A stretch of DNA of 64,000 bases from Leptospira dzoumogneensis (GCF_004770895.1 NZ_RQHS01000010.1:248001-312000); one strand, 5' to 3'; positions 9,777 through 19,596 are shown, numbered from the stretch's first letter. Notes: generated from the letters alone by a model not told the origin. Numbers and translations: made by a program.

Positions 9777-9965
9777 TACCTCTTCCCTACTCCGTGGTCT
9801 CCCCTGCGAAACCTAATGCTGTTCGAAAAGAACCCTGACTTTAAAAAATATTCTGTCTTAAAATTTTTCCCTTTCCATATCGCATCGGAATAATAAGGGT
9901 CTCTTAAGAAACGCAATCGAATTGAACAAAAGTTCATCTATATATTTTATATCCGGAGAATATCC

Positions 9966-11720
9966 ATGCTCGAAAATAATTATTTCATAGAGAATGAAGA
10001 CTTAAAACAATATTTCGAATCCTTAATAGACTGGGAAGAAGTAGTAGAAGCATTCGAACAAGGATTTTCTGACAAAAAAGAATATGAAAAAACAGGAAAG
10101 GAAGAACTTTCATTAGCTCCAGGAAGTAAAGAAGAAGCCATCGAATTTTATAGATCCGTATTGGAATCCGCCGGAGAGATTGCTGGAAAAGAAGTGGCAC
10201 CCTTTGCTCAGAAAATGGATGCAGAAGGTTTAATATATGAAAAAGGTAAAGTTACATTTCCAAAAGAAATGATAAACGCAGTCAATCAGGTCAAGGAAGC
10301 GGGAATTCTTCCCTATTCTATCGGACGTAAACATGGAGGATTAGGGCTACCTTGTACGGTACAAGCAATGCTTATGGAAATATTCTCCAGGGCGGATGGC
10401 TCACTTGCAATCGCTTTAGGATGTATGAACCTTGCAGAGACAATAGAAAGATTCGGCTCGGAAGAAATGGTCCAAGCATATGTGCCTAAAATGGCAGCAG
10501 GAGAACTATGCGGTGCGATGGCGCTCACGGAACCGAATTATGGATCAGACCTTCCCAACTTACAAACAAAAGCGATCAAAGGAGGAGATGGGGTCTGGAG
10601 AATTACAGGAGCCAAAAGATTTATCACGCATGGTTGCGGATTCGATGATAAACCTTCCATCATTCTTACATTAGCCAGAACTGGAAGCCCAACAAGCGGC
10701 GCAAGAGGACTCTCCTTCTTCATAGTCAAAAGTGAAGACGTAGAGATCGCAGGGATAGAGAAAAAAATGGGGCTGCACTGCTCTCCCACCTGCGAGGTGG
10801 TGTATGAAAACACTCCGGGTATATTAATCGGGGAAGAAGGTTACGGACTCGTAAAATATTCCATGGCGATGATGAACGGAGCAAGACTTTCTATTGCAGG
10901 ACAGGCAATGGGAATCGGGGCCGCTGCTTATTATGAAGCCAAAAAATATGCGGACGAAAGAGAACAATTCGGCAAGAAGATCAGAAATATCCCGGCAGTC
11001 AAAAAGATGTTGGATCTAATGGATAGAGAAGTGATAGCAATGCGTTCCATTCTGCAGGAAGCTTCCAGATCCATAGACCTATACCACTGGAAATCCGAAA
11101 AAATGAAAGAGTCCGGAGTGGACGAAAGAGAGATCAAAAAGGACGAAGCCATCAAAAAATGGGAAAAACTCGCGAATCTATTCACTCCATTATCTAAATA
11201 TTATATTACGGAACAGGCAAATAAGATCGCATTCGACGCGTTACAGATCCACGGAGGGGCCGGATATACTTACGATTACGATATTTCCAGGATCTATAGA
11301 GACGTAAGGATCACAAATATCTACGAAGGAACCACACAATTGCAGGTAGTAGCAGCCATCGGTGGAATTGTCACAGGGCTCGGATCAAAAGGTATCTTGA
11401 GACAATACTTGGACGAAGAAATGAGTTCCTTCTCCCCTTCTAGAGAACTTTTAGAAAATCGCAAAAAACTGGAAGAATCCCATTCCATTTATACTTCTTT
11501 GGAAAACGGAACATCCAAGGACGAGGTTGCGTTCGAGTTGGTAGAATCCGCAACCAGAATCATCATTGGAGTGATTTTAGAAAGAGGACTTAAAAAATTA
11601 GATGGGGATCCTAAAAACGAAAGAGCCGCTCTAATCCACTCTTATAACCTAGATAGCTCGGCTTTATTAGAATATAATAAGATCCGAATTGAAAATAAGA
11701 AGAGCCCGGCCCTAGTTTAG
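9966..11720 (+). CDS. acyl-CoA dehydrogenase family protein
   Basis: A 584-residue FAD-dependent acyl-CoA dehydrogenase that would introduce the first double bond in fatty-acid beta-oxidation. The flavin/substrate motifs [13 protein letters not shown] and the [11 protein letters not shown] stretch are near residues 185-220; [15 protein letters not shown], the [12 protein letters not shown] active-site region and the [14 protein letters not shown] motif follow. The catalytic-base position in [10 protein letters not shown] is about residue 454. A C-terminal extension of about 115 residues, longer than in medium-chain enzymes, fits the bulkier long-chain class. GGAG lies eight bases before the ATG. 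The 3' end overlaps the convergent SDR gene by nine bases. Confidence 0.93.
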   Translation: MLENNYFIENEDLKQYFESLIDWEEVVEAFEQGFSDKKEYEKTGKEELSLAPGSKEEAIEFYRSVLESAGEIAGKEVAPFAQKMDAEGLIYEKGKVTFPKEMINAVNQVKEAGILPYSIGRKHGGLGLPCTVQAMLMEIFSRADGSLAIALGCMNLAETIERFGSEEMVQAYVPKMAAGELCGAMALTEPNYGSDLPNLQTKAIKGGDGVWRITGAKRFITHGCGFDDKPSIILTLARTGSPTSGARGLSFFIVKSEDVEIAGIEKKMGLHCSPTCEVVYENTPGILIGEEGYGLVKYSMAMMNGARLSIAGQAMGIGAAAYYEAKKYADEREQFGKKIRNIPAVKKMLDLMDREVIAMRSILQEASRSIDLYHWKSEKMKESGVDEREIKKDEAIKKWEKLANLFTPLSKYYITEQANKIAFDALQIHGGAGYTYDYDISRIYRDVRITNIYEGTTQLQVVAAIGGIVTGLGSKGILRQYLDEEMSSFSPSRELLENRKKLEESHSIYTSLENGTSKDEVAFELVESATRIIIGVILERGLKKLDGDPKNERAALIHSYNLDSSALLEYNKIRIENKKSPALV

Positions 11721-12473
11721 GGCTCTTTTACGTTTCCAATTTTCGATGATTTGATACATGCGCAGCGGATAGATCAGAAATCTATCCGCGAACATCATCA
11801 GAGTGAATATTTTAGAAGGTAATACTTTCTTTTTATTCCGGCGGATCCCTGAGACTACCGCCGAAGCGACTTGTTTAGGGGTTTGAGAAGGAAAAGGCAC
11901 CGGCACCTTCTTACCGGCAGCATCGAAAAAATTCGTTCGAGTAGCGATCGGATAAACGATCATCAGTCTATGAGGTTTTTTCAATTCGAACCGAAATGCT
12001 TCTGCAAAAGAATGTACTGCGGCCTTAGTTGCGGAATACAACGCATAACCTGGGATCGAAAGAAAACTCATAGCGGATGCGGTAATGATATAATAAACCG
12101 GATTGGAATATTCCGCCTGGATCTTTTGTAAGCCATAGATAGCCGAAAAAACATTTGTCTGGAAAATTTTCTCAATACGTTTCCAATCCGGATTTTTGAT
12201 CTCTTCGTAGTATGCAAAACCTGCATTCGCATAAAAGATATCGATACCACCCAAAACCTTTTCAGCTTCCTTAAAAATTTTATCCACATTCTCGGAAGAG
12301 GAAACATCACACTTGAATTTTTTCACTCTATCGTCCGAAACTTCTAAACGAGAAGGATCTAGATCAACCGCTAAAATTTTAACATCTTCGAATTTAAGAA
12401 GTTTGAGTAAAGTTTCCTTACCTATTCCGGATGCTGCTCCGGTGATCACGATACGTTTTCCTCTAATATCCAT
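11712..12473 (-). CDS. short-chain dehydrogenase/reductase
   Basis: A 253-residue classical SDR. The cofactor turn TGAASGIG is at residues 11-18; the NAG motif is NAGFAYYEE; the catalytic Ser region is [10 protein letters not shown] and the active-site YSATK follows at about 147-151. The acidic residue after strand 2 (AVDLDPSRL) suggests NAD preference. The C-terminal basic, hydrophobic segment ([26 protein letters not shown]) may touch the membrane, as in several lipid-acting SDRs. It is convergent with the acyl-CoA dehydrogenase, and an operator-like palindrome lies upstream at 12553. Substrate unknown. Confidence 0.9.
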   Translation of the reverse strand: MDIRGKRIVITGAASGIGKETLLKLLKFEDVKILAVDLDPSRLEVSDDRVKKFKCDVSSSENVDKIFKEAEKVLGGIDIFYANAGFAYYEEIKNPDWKRIEKIFQTNVFSAIYGLQKIQAEYSNPVYYIITASAMSFLSIPGYALYSATKAAVHSFAEAFRFELKKPHRLMIVYPIATRTNFFDAAGKKVPVPFPSQTPKQVASAVVSGIRRNKKKVLPSKIFTLMMFADRFLIYPLRMYQIIENWKRKRALN

Positions 12474-12552
12474 TTTCCCTTCCCTTTAGATCTTGGAGAA
12501 ATTAATTTAATCAGGCTATTTGGAAAGCAAAAATACTATTCCTTCAATTAAC

Positions 12553-12568
12553 ATGAACATTTGTTCAT
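12553..12568. promoter_or_regulatory. operator-like palindrome (TetR-type appearance)
   Basis: ATGAACATTTGTTCAT has perfect six-base arms (ATGAAC/GTTCAT) around a four-base centre. This size and shape is typical of TetR-family operators, many of which control fatty-acid and SDR genes. It lies 80 bases upstream of the SDR start and in the divergent interval that also precedes the SpoIIE gene. No TetR gene is present in the window, so the regulator is unknown. Confidence 0.5.
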
Positions 12569-12596
12569 AAAATTAATTACTCAAAGGCTCCATCTC

Positions 12597-12620
12597 GAAT
12601 AAATAATAAATTATTTATTC
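12597..12620. promoter_or_regulatory. AT-rich 24-base palindrome in divergent promoter region
   Basis: Arms GAATAAATAAT and ATTATTTATTC (11 bases each, perfect) flank a two-base centre. It lies between the divergent SDR and SpoIIE-phosphatase genes. It could be an operator, or a stem in a transcript; with no T-run after it, a terminator is less likely. Confidence 0.45.
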
Positions 12621-12737
12621 ACACTTTGCCTAAAGGATCCAAAAATATCTTTCCTTTCAAAATATCTTTTAAACAATCGTTACGTCTTATTCCAAGACGT
12701 TATGTATTAAATCCGGACTTGTTCCAGGATACTCTAA

Positions 12738-15026
12738 ATGATACAAAAATATTTTTATCATCTTTTCGAAACGATTCACAGAAAAGTTTCCTATACATTC
12801 TCTATCGTTGCGTTTTCCTTAACCGGCGGATGGTTCGGAGCGGTTTACGCCTATTTTTTCGGGCAGGCGACAATCCCGATGTTTTCGGTACAAACACATT
12901 ACCCGATCATTCTCTCTTTTTTCTTAGCAACAATCTTAGTTACGATCCTGCATGGCATCCAATACGGATTATTAGCTCGCCTAGGTTTTTCCGGGATCGA
13001 AATTCATATCAGAAGAATTAATAAGGCTTTAAATCACAACTCTTCCTTGCGCAGACTCGATTCGGAAGAATTGGACCTAATCTTATCCGATCTAATTAAA
13101 TTACCTACTCATAATATGATTACCGCATTAGGTTATGGATGTTTTGTATTTTTAGTCAATGTGGCATCCTATTTGATATTCAATTACGATCTAAAAGAGC
13201 TTTGGTATATATTTTTAGGATGGTCGGCGGCCATTTTCGTTTATTGCGGTTTTAGTTATATCATTACGGATTATATCACGGGTCCTAAAAGAGTAATGTT
13301 AAAAAAAGTTCTGCTGAGCAGATCCTATTCTTCCAATTTCCCGTCCGGATTTTTAGGATTAAAGGGAAAATTCGGATTTTTACTTTCTTTAGTATTACTT
13401 TCCCTAAGTATATTAGCGGTTTATGTAGGACTAAGACCGAATTCTTATTTAGAGATCGTTTTTTTTATCGGACTCACCTTCTTTGCGGCGACAATACTCA
13501 TTATATTATATTTTCAATCTATTTCGACTACATTAGAGCAGATCGGAAAATCCGCCAACGATCTGGCAGCAGGCGGCCCGGGAAAATTACCTTTGGTCTC
13601 GAATGACAAAGAATTTCTGGGATTTGCAAGGGATTTCGCCAAAGCGACAGGAGAGATCGGAAGGATCAGGGAACATCTTCAGTCTTTAGTGGAAGAAAAA
13701 ACTTCGGAACTCAGAGAAACATTACGTACTGTAGAAGAACTTAAAAAACAACAGGATGGGGATTACTTTCTAACTTCTCTTTTGATCAAACCCTTAGGGA
13801 TCAATCGAACTACCGGAAGAAAAGCCAAGGTCGATTTTCTAATTAAACAAAAAAAGAATTTCGTATTTAAAGGAAAAGAAAGCGAGATAGGCGGAGACAT
13901 TTGTATCGCACAAGAAATCATTTTAAGAGGAAAGGAATACACAGTATTCTTGAATGCGGATGCCATGGGGAAATCTCTCCAAGGAGCAGGAGGTGTTCTT
14001 GTTCTGGGAGCGGCATTCCACTCCATTCTACAAAGAACTCTAACAAACGAAAACACCTACTCTTTATATGCAGAAAAATGGATCAAAAACGCTTTTACCG
14101 AGTTACATAAATTATTCCAGGGATTCGATGGAAGTATGTTGGTTTCCATGGTTTTGGGCGTTTTAGACGAACAGGCAGGTATATTATACTATATTAATGC
14201 AGAACATCCTTGGTCCGTTCTATACAGGGATGGAAAAGCCTCCTTCTTAGAAGAAAGTTTACAATATAGAAAATTAGGGACTCCCGGCATGGAGGGAAGT
14301 TTAAGTGTAAAAATTTTTAGACTCCAACCCGCGGATGTTTTGGTGATCGGGTCCGACGGAAGAGACGATTTAGAGATCTCCACAAAGTCGGGAGAAAAAA
14401 CTATGAACGAAGATGAGTCCTTGTTCATGAAAATAGTGGAATCCTCCGATGGAAATCTCCAAAAGATCCTATCTAATTTGGAAGAGAAAGGAAGGATCAC
14501 GGATGATCTTTCTCTTTTGCGGATAGAATACGATCCCGGAAAATCTTCAAACAAAACTAAGGCTGGGAAAGAAGTCCAAAATTTAAGTAAAAAAGCGAAA
14601 GAATTCTTAAAAAATAAGAATATCCCGGAAGCAATCCTTACAATAGAAGAGGCCTTAAACATTTCTCCGGAAAACCAAATATTAAAACGTGATTTGATCA
14701 GACTTCATTATAAAAATGGGAATCACCAAGATGCCTGCCTGCTTATGGATACTTATGTGGAAGAAAATCCAGGTGATACGGATATGATCTATACAGCTTC
14801 TTTCTGTTTCAAAAAGATCGGAAACTTCAATCGTTCCTTAGAACTTGCAGAAAGGATCCAGCTTCGTAATCCAGGGATCCCGGCAAATCTTGCTCATATA
14901 GCAGACTTAAATCTAAAATTAGGAAGATCCGAAAAAGCCGCCAACTTCGCCAAACTGAGTCTCGAATTGGATCCGGAAAATGAAAAGGCTTCCGAGATCC
15001 TAAAAAAATTAAACGGAAAATCCTAA
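12738..15026 (+). CDS. membrane SpoIIE-type protein phosphatase with C-terminal TPR repeats
   Basis: A 762-residue protein with three parts. Residues 1-270 hold about six hydrophobic membrane segments. A HAMP-like linker and short coiled coil (about 265-345, ending SELRETLRTVEELKKQQ) lead to a PP2C/SpoIIE phosphatase domain (about 375-595) with metal-binding acidic sites in EIGGDICIAQ, FLNADAMGKS and VLVIGSDGRDDLE. Residues 600-762 form TPR-like helical repeats. SpoIIE phosphatases dephosphorylate STAS anti-anti-sigma proteins, so a partner-switch role is likely; the STAS protein at 28444 is one candidate but the link is speculative. An AGGA lies eight bases before the ATG. The gene stands alone. 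Confidence 0.85.
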   Translation: MIQKYFYHLFETIHRKVSYTFSIVAFSLTGGWFGAVYAYFFGQATIPMFSVQTHYPIILSFFLATILVTILHGIQYGLLARLGFSGIEIHIRRINKALNHNSSLRRLDSEELDLILSDLIKLPTHNMITALGYGCFVFLVNVASYLIFNYDLKELWYIFLGWSAAIFVYCGFSYIITDYITGPKRVMLKKVLLSRSYSSNFPSGFLGLKGKFGFLLSLVLLSLSILAVYVGLRPNSYLEIVFFIGLTFFAATILIILYFQSISTTLEQIGKSANDLAAGGPGKLPLVSNDKEFLGFARDFAKATGEIGRIREHLQSLVEEKTSELRETLRTVEELKKQQDGDYFLTSLLIKPLGINRTTGRKAKVDFLIKQKKNFVFKGKESEIGGDICIAQEIILRGKEYTVFLNADAMGKSLQGAGGVLVLGAAFHSILQRTLTNENTYSLYAEKWIKNAFTELHKLFQGFDGSMLVSMVLGVLDEQAGILYYINAEHPWSVLYRDGKASFLEESLQYRKLGTPGMEGSLSVKIFRLQPADVLVIGSDGRDDLEISTKSGEKTMNEDESLFMKIVESSDGNLQKILSNLEEKGRITDDLSLLRIEYDPGKSSNKTKAGKEVQNLSKKAKEFLKNKNIPEAILTIEEALNISPENQILKRDLIRLHYKNGNHQDACLLMDTYVEENPGDTDMIYTASFCFKKIGNFNRSLELAERIQLRNPGIPANLAHIADLNLKLGRSEKAANFAKLSLELDPENEKASEILKKLNGKS

Positions 15027-15032
15027 TCGGAT

Positions 15033-15722
15033 CTATATTAAATTTTCTAGATTCGCTCTAGCGGAAGAAGATCCTAATGCCGCGATCCTATCCGATTCTA
15101 TAATATGATTTCCTTTTTTATCCGACCAAGCCAAATTCAATATAGACTTAGCAACTGTCTTTGCATGAATAGATCTGTATTTTTTAAGAGGACCTAAAAG
15201 CAGAGGATTGATCAGGAAAGCAAGTTTTGACCCTATCTTCTCCCCTAACCTGAATTCTTTTCGATCCCCTTCCAAAAGAGAAGGCCTAAAAATCCCGAAT
15301 GTCTCAAAACCAAGTTTAGAAATTTCGGCCTCTACTTCTCCTTTTACCTGATTATAAAATACGAAAGAATTTGGATCCGCTCCGAGTGCGGTCACTATAA
15401 AAAAAGATCTTACACCCTTCTCCTTTGCTGCTTTAGCAAACCGGACCGGGTATTCTAAATCTACTTTTTTAAAATTTTCCTTAGAACCCGCTTTGCCGAT
15501 CGTCGTTCCTAAAGTACAAAATGCGTCAGTTACACCTTTAGGAAACTCGGAGAGATTTTCCCAATCGGTAAGTATCAATTCTAATTTGGAATGGGTCCAT
15601 TCTAACGGTTTTCGGACCAAAAGATAAACCTTGTCCCAAGACGGATCGATCAATAATTCCTGTACAAGTTCTCCACCGACGAGTCCGGTCCCGCCAGCAA
15701 TGATCGCGATTCTATGGTCCAT
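15033..15722 (-). CDS. NAD(P)-binding atypical SDR (HTATIP2-like)
   Basis: A 229-residue Rossmann protein beginning IAIIAGGTGLVGGELVQELL, the GxxGxxG turn of atypical SDRs. The downstream CTLGTTIGKAGSKENFKKVD, VTALGADPNSFVFYNQVKGEVE and FRPSLLEGDR segments match the HTATIP2/TIP30-like group (SDR a5-like), which binds NADPH but often has no assigned substrate. The YNQVKGE stretch supplies the Tyr-x-x-x-Lys pair. GGAAG precedes the ATG. It is convergent with the SpoIIE gene, ending six bases away, and divergent from the cyclase. Confidence 0.85.
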   Translation of the reverse strand: MDHRIAIIAGGTGLVGGELVQELLIDPSWDKVYLLVRKPLEWTHSKLELILTDWENLSEFPKGVTDAFCTLGTTIGKAGSKENFKKVDLEYPVRFAKAAKEKGVRSFFIVTALGADPNSFVFYNQVKGEVEAEISKLGFETFGIFRPSLLEGDRKEFRLGEKIGSKLAFLINPLLLGPLKKYRSIHAKTVAKSILNLAWSDKKGNHIIESDRIAALGSSSARANLENLI

Positions 15723-15889
15723 TCTTCCATCCTGTTCCAGCCAAGATCTGATCGATCCGGGTTTTATGTAAAAGTTCCACTGATTCGTATGTTTATTTCG
15801 GAATTATAACATTCCTTTTGTTATTCGATTCAGTCGAAAACAATAAGAAACGATTGAAGCAAAAATGAAAAGGAGTATTTTAGGGAGCT

Positions 15890-17233
15890 ATGCCTATCAA
15901 AGATTATCTACCTAAGTTTCTTTGTAATATTCTGGATATAACAGATCGAAGTAAAATGGACGATTCCGTCCGTAAGGTTTTAGAAAACGAGGAAATAATA
16001 GGCGCCTATGTATCCAACGCCTTCCGATATCTGCTTCTAATATTTTTTGCGGCTCAGTTGGCCTTAAACTGGAAAAGTGGAGATGCGCTCGTAAACGGGA
16101 TCGCTTTCGGGATTTTCACCGTGGTTACGATCGGACACTCATATGTGATCCGGACCTGCACTCATTGGGCAATTAAAGGTTTTTCTTATCTTGCATTGGT
16201 TGCAGACTTTTTTGTGATCAGTTCTTTATTATTATATTATACTCTTCACGAAAATTCATTCGATCTTGGATTTGCGATCAAAAATCCGATCATGAATTTC
16301 CTATTCTTCCCCCTCGCATTTTCATTGATCCAATTCAGATTAAGATACGTGGTTTTAAGCGTAATCTTATTCTATCTGGTTTATTTCGGGATCTTCTCCT
16401 ATGCGTTAATATACGATAAGATGGTATTCGCAAAAGATTGGGGAGATTATGTGATGGGACCGAATGTCCTGGTCACTGACGCATTATTCGGAAGACCTAT
16501 GGTCTATCTGATCCTTGCATTTTTCTTTTCTTTCGGTATATTAAGAACTCTGATCATGATCAGACGAATTGGAGAAGGAGAAGCGCAAAGATCCTTACTT
16601 TCTCGTTACTTCTCCCCCGGAATGGTGGAAGAAATGATGACTAACCCGAACGTATTGGAAGGAAGAAGACAAACTGCCACCATATTATTCACCGATATAC
16701 GCAATTTCACGGCGCTTTCAGAAAATATGGATCCTATAGAACTAAGCAGATTCCTTTCTTCCATTAGAGAAACATTAACTGATTGCGTTTTCGAATTCGG
16801 CGGGACTTTAGACAAATATATAGGCGATGCTGTTATGGCAACATTCGGAACTCCTTATCCATCCGCAGATCCTGCCTCGGATGCGATTCGTGCATTACAA
16901 TGCGGACAGAAGATGTTGGAAAAATTAGGAGAATTTAATAAGGCAAGAGGATCCAAAGGACTAGAACCTGTAAGGATCGGAATTGGGATCCATACGGGAG
17001 AAGTTTTCTCCGGAAATATAGAAACGAGCAGAAGAGCTGAATTCACAGTGATCGGAGACGCGGTCAACACAGCTTCCAGGATCGAATCTCTTACTAAAAA
17101 CTTCGGAAAAGAATTATTAGTCTCGGAAGAAACATGGAAACTTGCAGGCGCAAATTTCAGAGGAGAAACTCTTCCTCCAGTACAAGTAAAAGGAAAAGAA
17201 AAACCTGTAACTGTAGTAGCTGTGGGAGCTTAA
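15890..17233 (+). CDS. membrane-anchored class III adenylate/guanylate cyclase
   Basis: A 447-residue protein. About six membrane helices fill residues 40-225, giving a MASE-like sensor. The class III cyclase domain spans about 260-445. Both metal-binding aspartates are visible (ILFTDIRNFT and YIGDAVMATFG), as are the lysine in DKYIGD that usually selects adenine and the transition-state pair in DAVNTASRIE (Asn and Arg). I therefore favour adenylate cyclase. Leptospires are known to carry many such cyclases. AGGGAG precedes the ATG closely. The gene is monocistronic and convergent with the DUF962 gene. Confidence 0.92.
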   Translation: MPIKDYLPKFLCNILDITDRSKMDDSVRKVLENEEIIGAYVSNAFRYLLLIFFAAQLALNWKSGDALVNGIAFGIFTVVTIGHSYVIRTCTHWAIKGFSYLALVADFFVISSLLLYYTLHENSFDLGFAIKNPIMNFLFFPLAFSLIQFRLRYVVLSVILFYLVYFGIFSYALIYDKMVFAKDWGDYVMGPNVLVTDALFGRPMVYLILAFFFSFGILRTLIMIRRIGEGEAQRSLLSRYFSPGMVEEMMTNPNVLEGRRQTATILFTDIRNFTALSENMDPIELSRFLSSIRETLTDCVFEFGGTLDKYIGDAVMATFGTPYPSADPASDAIRALQCGQKMLEKLGEFNKARGSKGLEPVRIGIGIHTGEVFSGNIETSRRAEFTVIGDAVNTASRIESLTKNFGKELLVSEETWKLAGANFRGETLPPVQVKGKEKPVTVVAVGA

Positions 17234-17252
17234 AATTTAGGATTTGCGTAAA

Positions 17253-17294
17253 CTCCGCGTGAATAAAAATCGAATGATCGGGCTGCACGCGGAG
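17253..17294. repeat. inverted repeat between convergent genes
   Basis: CTCCGCGTG (17253-17261) and CACGCGGAG (17286-17294) are perfect nine-base inverted arms separated by 24 bases. It resembles a shortened repeat-A element and lies between the convergent cyclase and DUF962 genes, where it could act as a two-way transcript end, though no T-run follows. Confidence 0.55.
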
Positions 17295-17314
17295 ATTTAG
17301 AAGTGAATAGTTAC

Positions 17315-17650
17315 TTACTTCACTCCGGCTTTTTGTAATTCCTTCCCGAGCTGTCCGGTAATCGTGCAGAAATACATTCTCCAATCACTCACGAAAGATT
17401 TGAACGGATAAATAAAAGTAGCAGGTCTGTTTTTTTCTAAGAAAAAATGTCCGATCCATGCGAAAAAGTATCCGCTAAACAATGCTCCCAGCAAGTACCA
17501 AGCGTTTAGATAGAAGATTGCGGAAACGATAAACACAAGAGCACATGTGGTTCCTATAAAATGGAATACCCGGTTCATCTTGTTCGAATGTTCTCTCAGA
17601 TAGAATGGCCAGAATTCCTGCAGGGTTTCGTATTTTTTGTTTTCAGTCAT
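17315..17650 (-). CDS. DUF962 / Mpo1-like membrane protein
   Basis: A 111-residue protein starting MTENKKYETLQEFWPFYL. The HSNKMNRVFHFIGT segment and the later FAWIGHFFLEKNRPATF give the conserved histidines and the NRPAT motif of DUF962/Mpo1. Yeast Mpo1 is a dioxygenase that acts on 2-hydroxy fatty acids. Two or three hydrophobic helices indicate an integral membrane protein. The start at 17648-17650 has an excellent GGAGGG upstream; the longer frame to 17710 lacks one. Activity in bacteria is inferred from the family only. Confidence 0.88.
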   Translation of the reverse strand: MTENKKYETLQEFWPFYLREHSNKMNRVFHFIGTTCALVFIVSAIFYLNAWYLLGALFSGYFFAWIGHFFLEKNRPATFIYPFKSFVSDWRMYFCTITGQLGKELQKAGVK

Positions 17651-17729
17651 CTTTGTCCCTCCGGAACTACATAATACGGCAGGGAAAAAGAATCCGCAAC
17701 AACTTCTCATCCCTTTATAATAACACCCG

Positions 17730-19241
17730 TTATTTAAAGAGTTGGAGTTCCGACAAACCTTCCAGGGATTGGATATATTCCAGATAAGGTTTTATTTTAA
17801 ATTTTTTAGAAGTAGAATCCGAGGACATATAACGGATATTTCCGAACACCGCTCTTTCCGGGGACCAAGGCCGGTCGAACGCACCAAAACACCATAGAAT
17901 ACCCGTATATGAATTCGGGTCCCTTCCATCATACGCATATTTATGATTCAAATCTTCTAATATACGAAATGCTTCTTCCGGAGAAGAAGACCATTCTATT
18001 ACTTTTTTCCCCCAAAGCATTCTTAGATAATTTTGGATGGTCCCCGTAAGAACTAATTCTTTCTGAGCCGCATTCCAGATCGGATCATGGGTTTTTGCAT
18101 TCTCAAATTCTTCCTTGGAATATACGTATTCTCTTTTATCTCCCCTATGAGCCTCCAAAGAAAGTTTTGCCCAATCCGGAAGAATGGAGAGATCTTTTCT
18201 AAAACTTGGCTCCTTATAAAACAAAAGATAACCCAGTTCCCTCCAGGTTAGAAGTTCATCTAAAAAAGAATTTATATTCGGATCCGGATGAAAGAAACCC
18301 TCATTCTTCCCTCTATAAGAATGATTTAATATATCAGGGCTCCAGCCTATTTTAGGATCCGATCCTAATACTGAAGTTACGATCTCATCTACTGAGATCA
18401 TTCCAAAATGTAAATAAGGAGATAATGAGGATGCCTTAACTCTTTCAGGAGGTCTTGGCTCACTTCTTTCTTCCGAATAGAATGGAATTCCGTGTTTTAG
18501 GAATTTTTTGAGAAGGTCCAGCCCTTCTTTTCTTCCCCCAGTCTTACCAGGAACAGCAAGAATATTCGGAAACTTAGAGCTCATTTTTTGTAAATAGGTA
18601 GAGATGTCCTCCTTCTTCCCTGAAAATAAAAATTTAGGTTTTTTTAAAGATTCAGAACTTGGAATTCCTTTTGGATCCGGTTTAGGATTGGATCTATGTA
18701 CATAAGATTCCACGAATCTATCATGAAGTTTAGGTCTTAAAACCCTGGCGTAGCCGAATGATTTTTCATAAGAAGCGAGTGGAGTGATAGAATTAGAATC
18801 CACGAGTAGAAGTTTACAATTTAGGTCTTGGGAAATCTTCTCCGCATGTAGCGGCAGGAAAAAACAAGGAAAATCATCCGTAATCACTATAGAAGCTTTT
18901 TCTAAAATACTTCGGGTGATCTCGGAAAGGGAATTCTCCTTAGTTTCCACAAAAGGCCAATACGTAAAACCGATACGGGCCGCGTCTTCTGCAGTATCAC
19001 AAATTCCTTCTAAAAGAAATTGTTGGAGTCTAGGAGAACTCCATTCGAAATCCATCATGACGGTTTCGAAAATGACCAAAGGTTTTTGGAATTTTTTAGA
19101 AAGGTGGATGGAATAATCCAAAGAATGATTCCAGGCAATTCTTCGATTCGCTCGGATCCAATAGAGAATATATTCCCCTTCTTCTAAAACCGGCTTTCCG
19201 TTTCCTTCTCTTACCCGAATTAAATTTTTCTCTGAGAACAA
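17730..19241 (-). CDS. deoxyribodipyrimidine photolyase, class II
   Basis: A 503-residue flavoprotein that repairs UV-induced cyclobutane dimers with light energy. The class II signature is clear near the C-terminus: GTIQNYLRMLWGKKVIEW, LNHKYAYDGRDPNSYTG, then FDRPWSPERAVFGNIRYM, with the usual tryptophans for electron transfer. The N-terminal third is the alpha/beta antenna domain. The start appears to be a TTG at 19239-19241 with AAGGA upstream. The gene is slightly longer than typical class II enzymes. It is upstream of and co-directional with the DUF962 gene (79 bases apart). Confidence 0.9.
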   Translation of the reverse strand: MFSEKNLIRVREGNGKPVLEEGEYILYWIRANRRIAWNHSLDYSIHLSKKFQKPLVIFETVMMDFEWSSPRLQQFLLEGICDTAEDAARIGFTYWPFVETKENSLSEITRSILEKASIVITDDFPCFFLPLHAEKISQDLNCKLLLVDSNSITPLASYEKSFGYARVLRPKLHDRFVESYVHRSNPKPDPKGIPSSESLKKPKFLFSGKKEDISTYLQKMSSKFPNILAVPGKTGGRKEGLDLLKKFLKHGIPFYSEERSEPRPPERVKASSLSPYLHFGMISVDEIVTSVLGSDPKIGWSPDILNHSYRGKNEGFFHPDPNINSFLDELLTWRELGYLLFYKEPSFRKDLSILPDWAKLSLEAHRGDKREYVYSKEEFENAKTHDPIWNAAQKELVLTGTIQNYLRMLWGKKVIEWSSSPEEAFRILEDLNHKYAYDGRDPNSYTGILWCFGAFDRPWSPERAVFGNIRYMSSDSTSKKFKIKPYLEYIQSLEGLSELQLFK

Positions 19242-19261
19242 ATATAATATATCCTTATTTT

Positions 19262-19387
19262 TTTCTCACGCAGAGGCGCAAAGACGCGGAGATTTTTAGC
19301 ATAACAATCAATATTCGTATGAACTCTATCGTGCAGGGATAGATATTTTAAACTATCTTCCTCTGCGGCTTCGTGTCTCTGCGTGCC
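19262..19387. repeat. intergenic repeat family A, copy 3
   Basis: Left arm TCTCACGCAGAGGCGCAAAG then ACGCGGAGATTTTT; right arm CCTCTGCGGCTTCGTGTCTC then TGCGTGCC, with about 60 bases between. It is in the 367-base gap between the photolyase and groES. The next 50 bases carry a repeat-C fragment (19394-19423) and then the groES regulatory region starts. Confidence 0.8.
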
Positions 19388-19393
19388 AATCTT

Positions 19394-19423
19394 AGCCCGG
19401 TCCGAGCGAAGCGAAGGAGCAGC
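19394..19423. repeat. repeat family C fragment
   Basis: AGCCCGGTCCGAGCGAAGCG followed by AAGGAGCAGCC shares the words AGCCCGG and CGAGCGAAGCGA with the longer element at 44686-44786. It is non-coding and its function is unknown. Confidence 0.5.
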
Positions 19424-19503
19424 CATAATTCTCCCTTAGACTTCATTCCCTAAAAAACGGGAAATGAAAAATTCGGGGGTTTAAAAGGAATTTGGGCAAT
19501 ATT

Positions 19504-19530
19504 TTAGCACTCTATGACTGAAAGTGCTTG
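19504..19530 (+). promoter_or_regulatory. CIRCE operator 1 (HrcA site)
   Basis: TTAGCACTC, nine bases, then AAGTGCTTG matches the CIRCE consensus TTAGCACTC-N9-GAGTGCTAA with three changes in the right arm. CIRCE is bound by the heat-shock repressor HrcA. It lies 79 bases upstream of groES. Confidence 0.85.
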
Positions 19531-19569
19531 ACCGCCCACCCCTGTTTCGGATTTCCTGGAATTTATATT

Positions 19570-19596
19570 CAAGCACTCATTTAATTCAAGTGCTAA
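19570..19596 (+). promoter_or_regulatory. CIRCE operator 2 (HrcA site)
   Basis: CAAGCACTC, nine bases, then AAGTGCTAA is a second CIRCE with a near-perfect right arm. TATATT at 19564-19569 sits directly before it and could be the -10 box, which would put the transcript start inside this operator. The AGGAG of groES follows it at once. Confidence 0.85.

Noticed and set aside
9725..9937. 70-codon frame downstream of lipL32
   Set aside because: It is made largely of repeat A sequence.
12626..13021. 131-codon frame before the SpoIIE gene
   Set aside because: It overlaps the SpoIIE N-terminal membrane region in another frame and has no family or ribosome-binding site.
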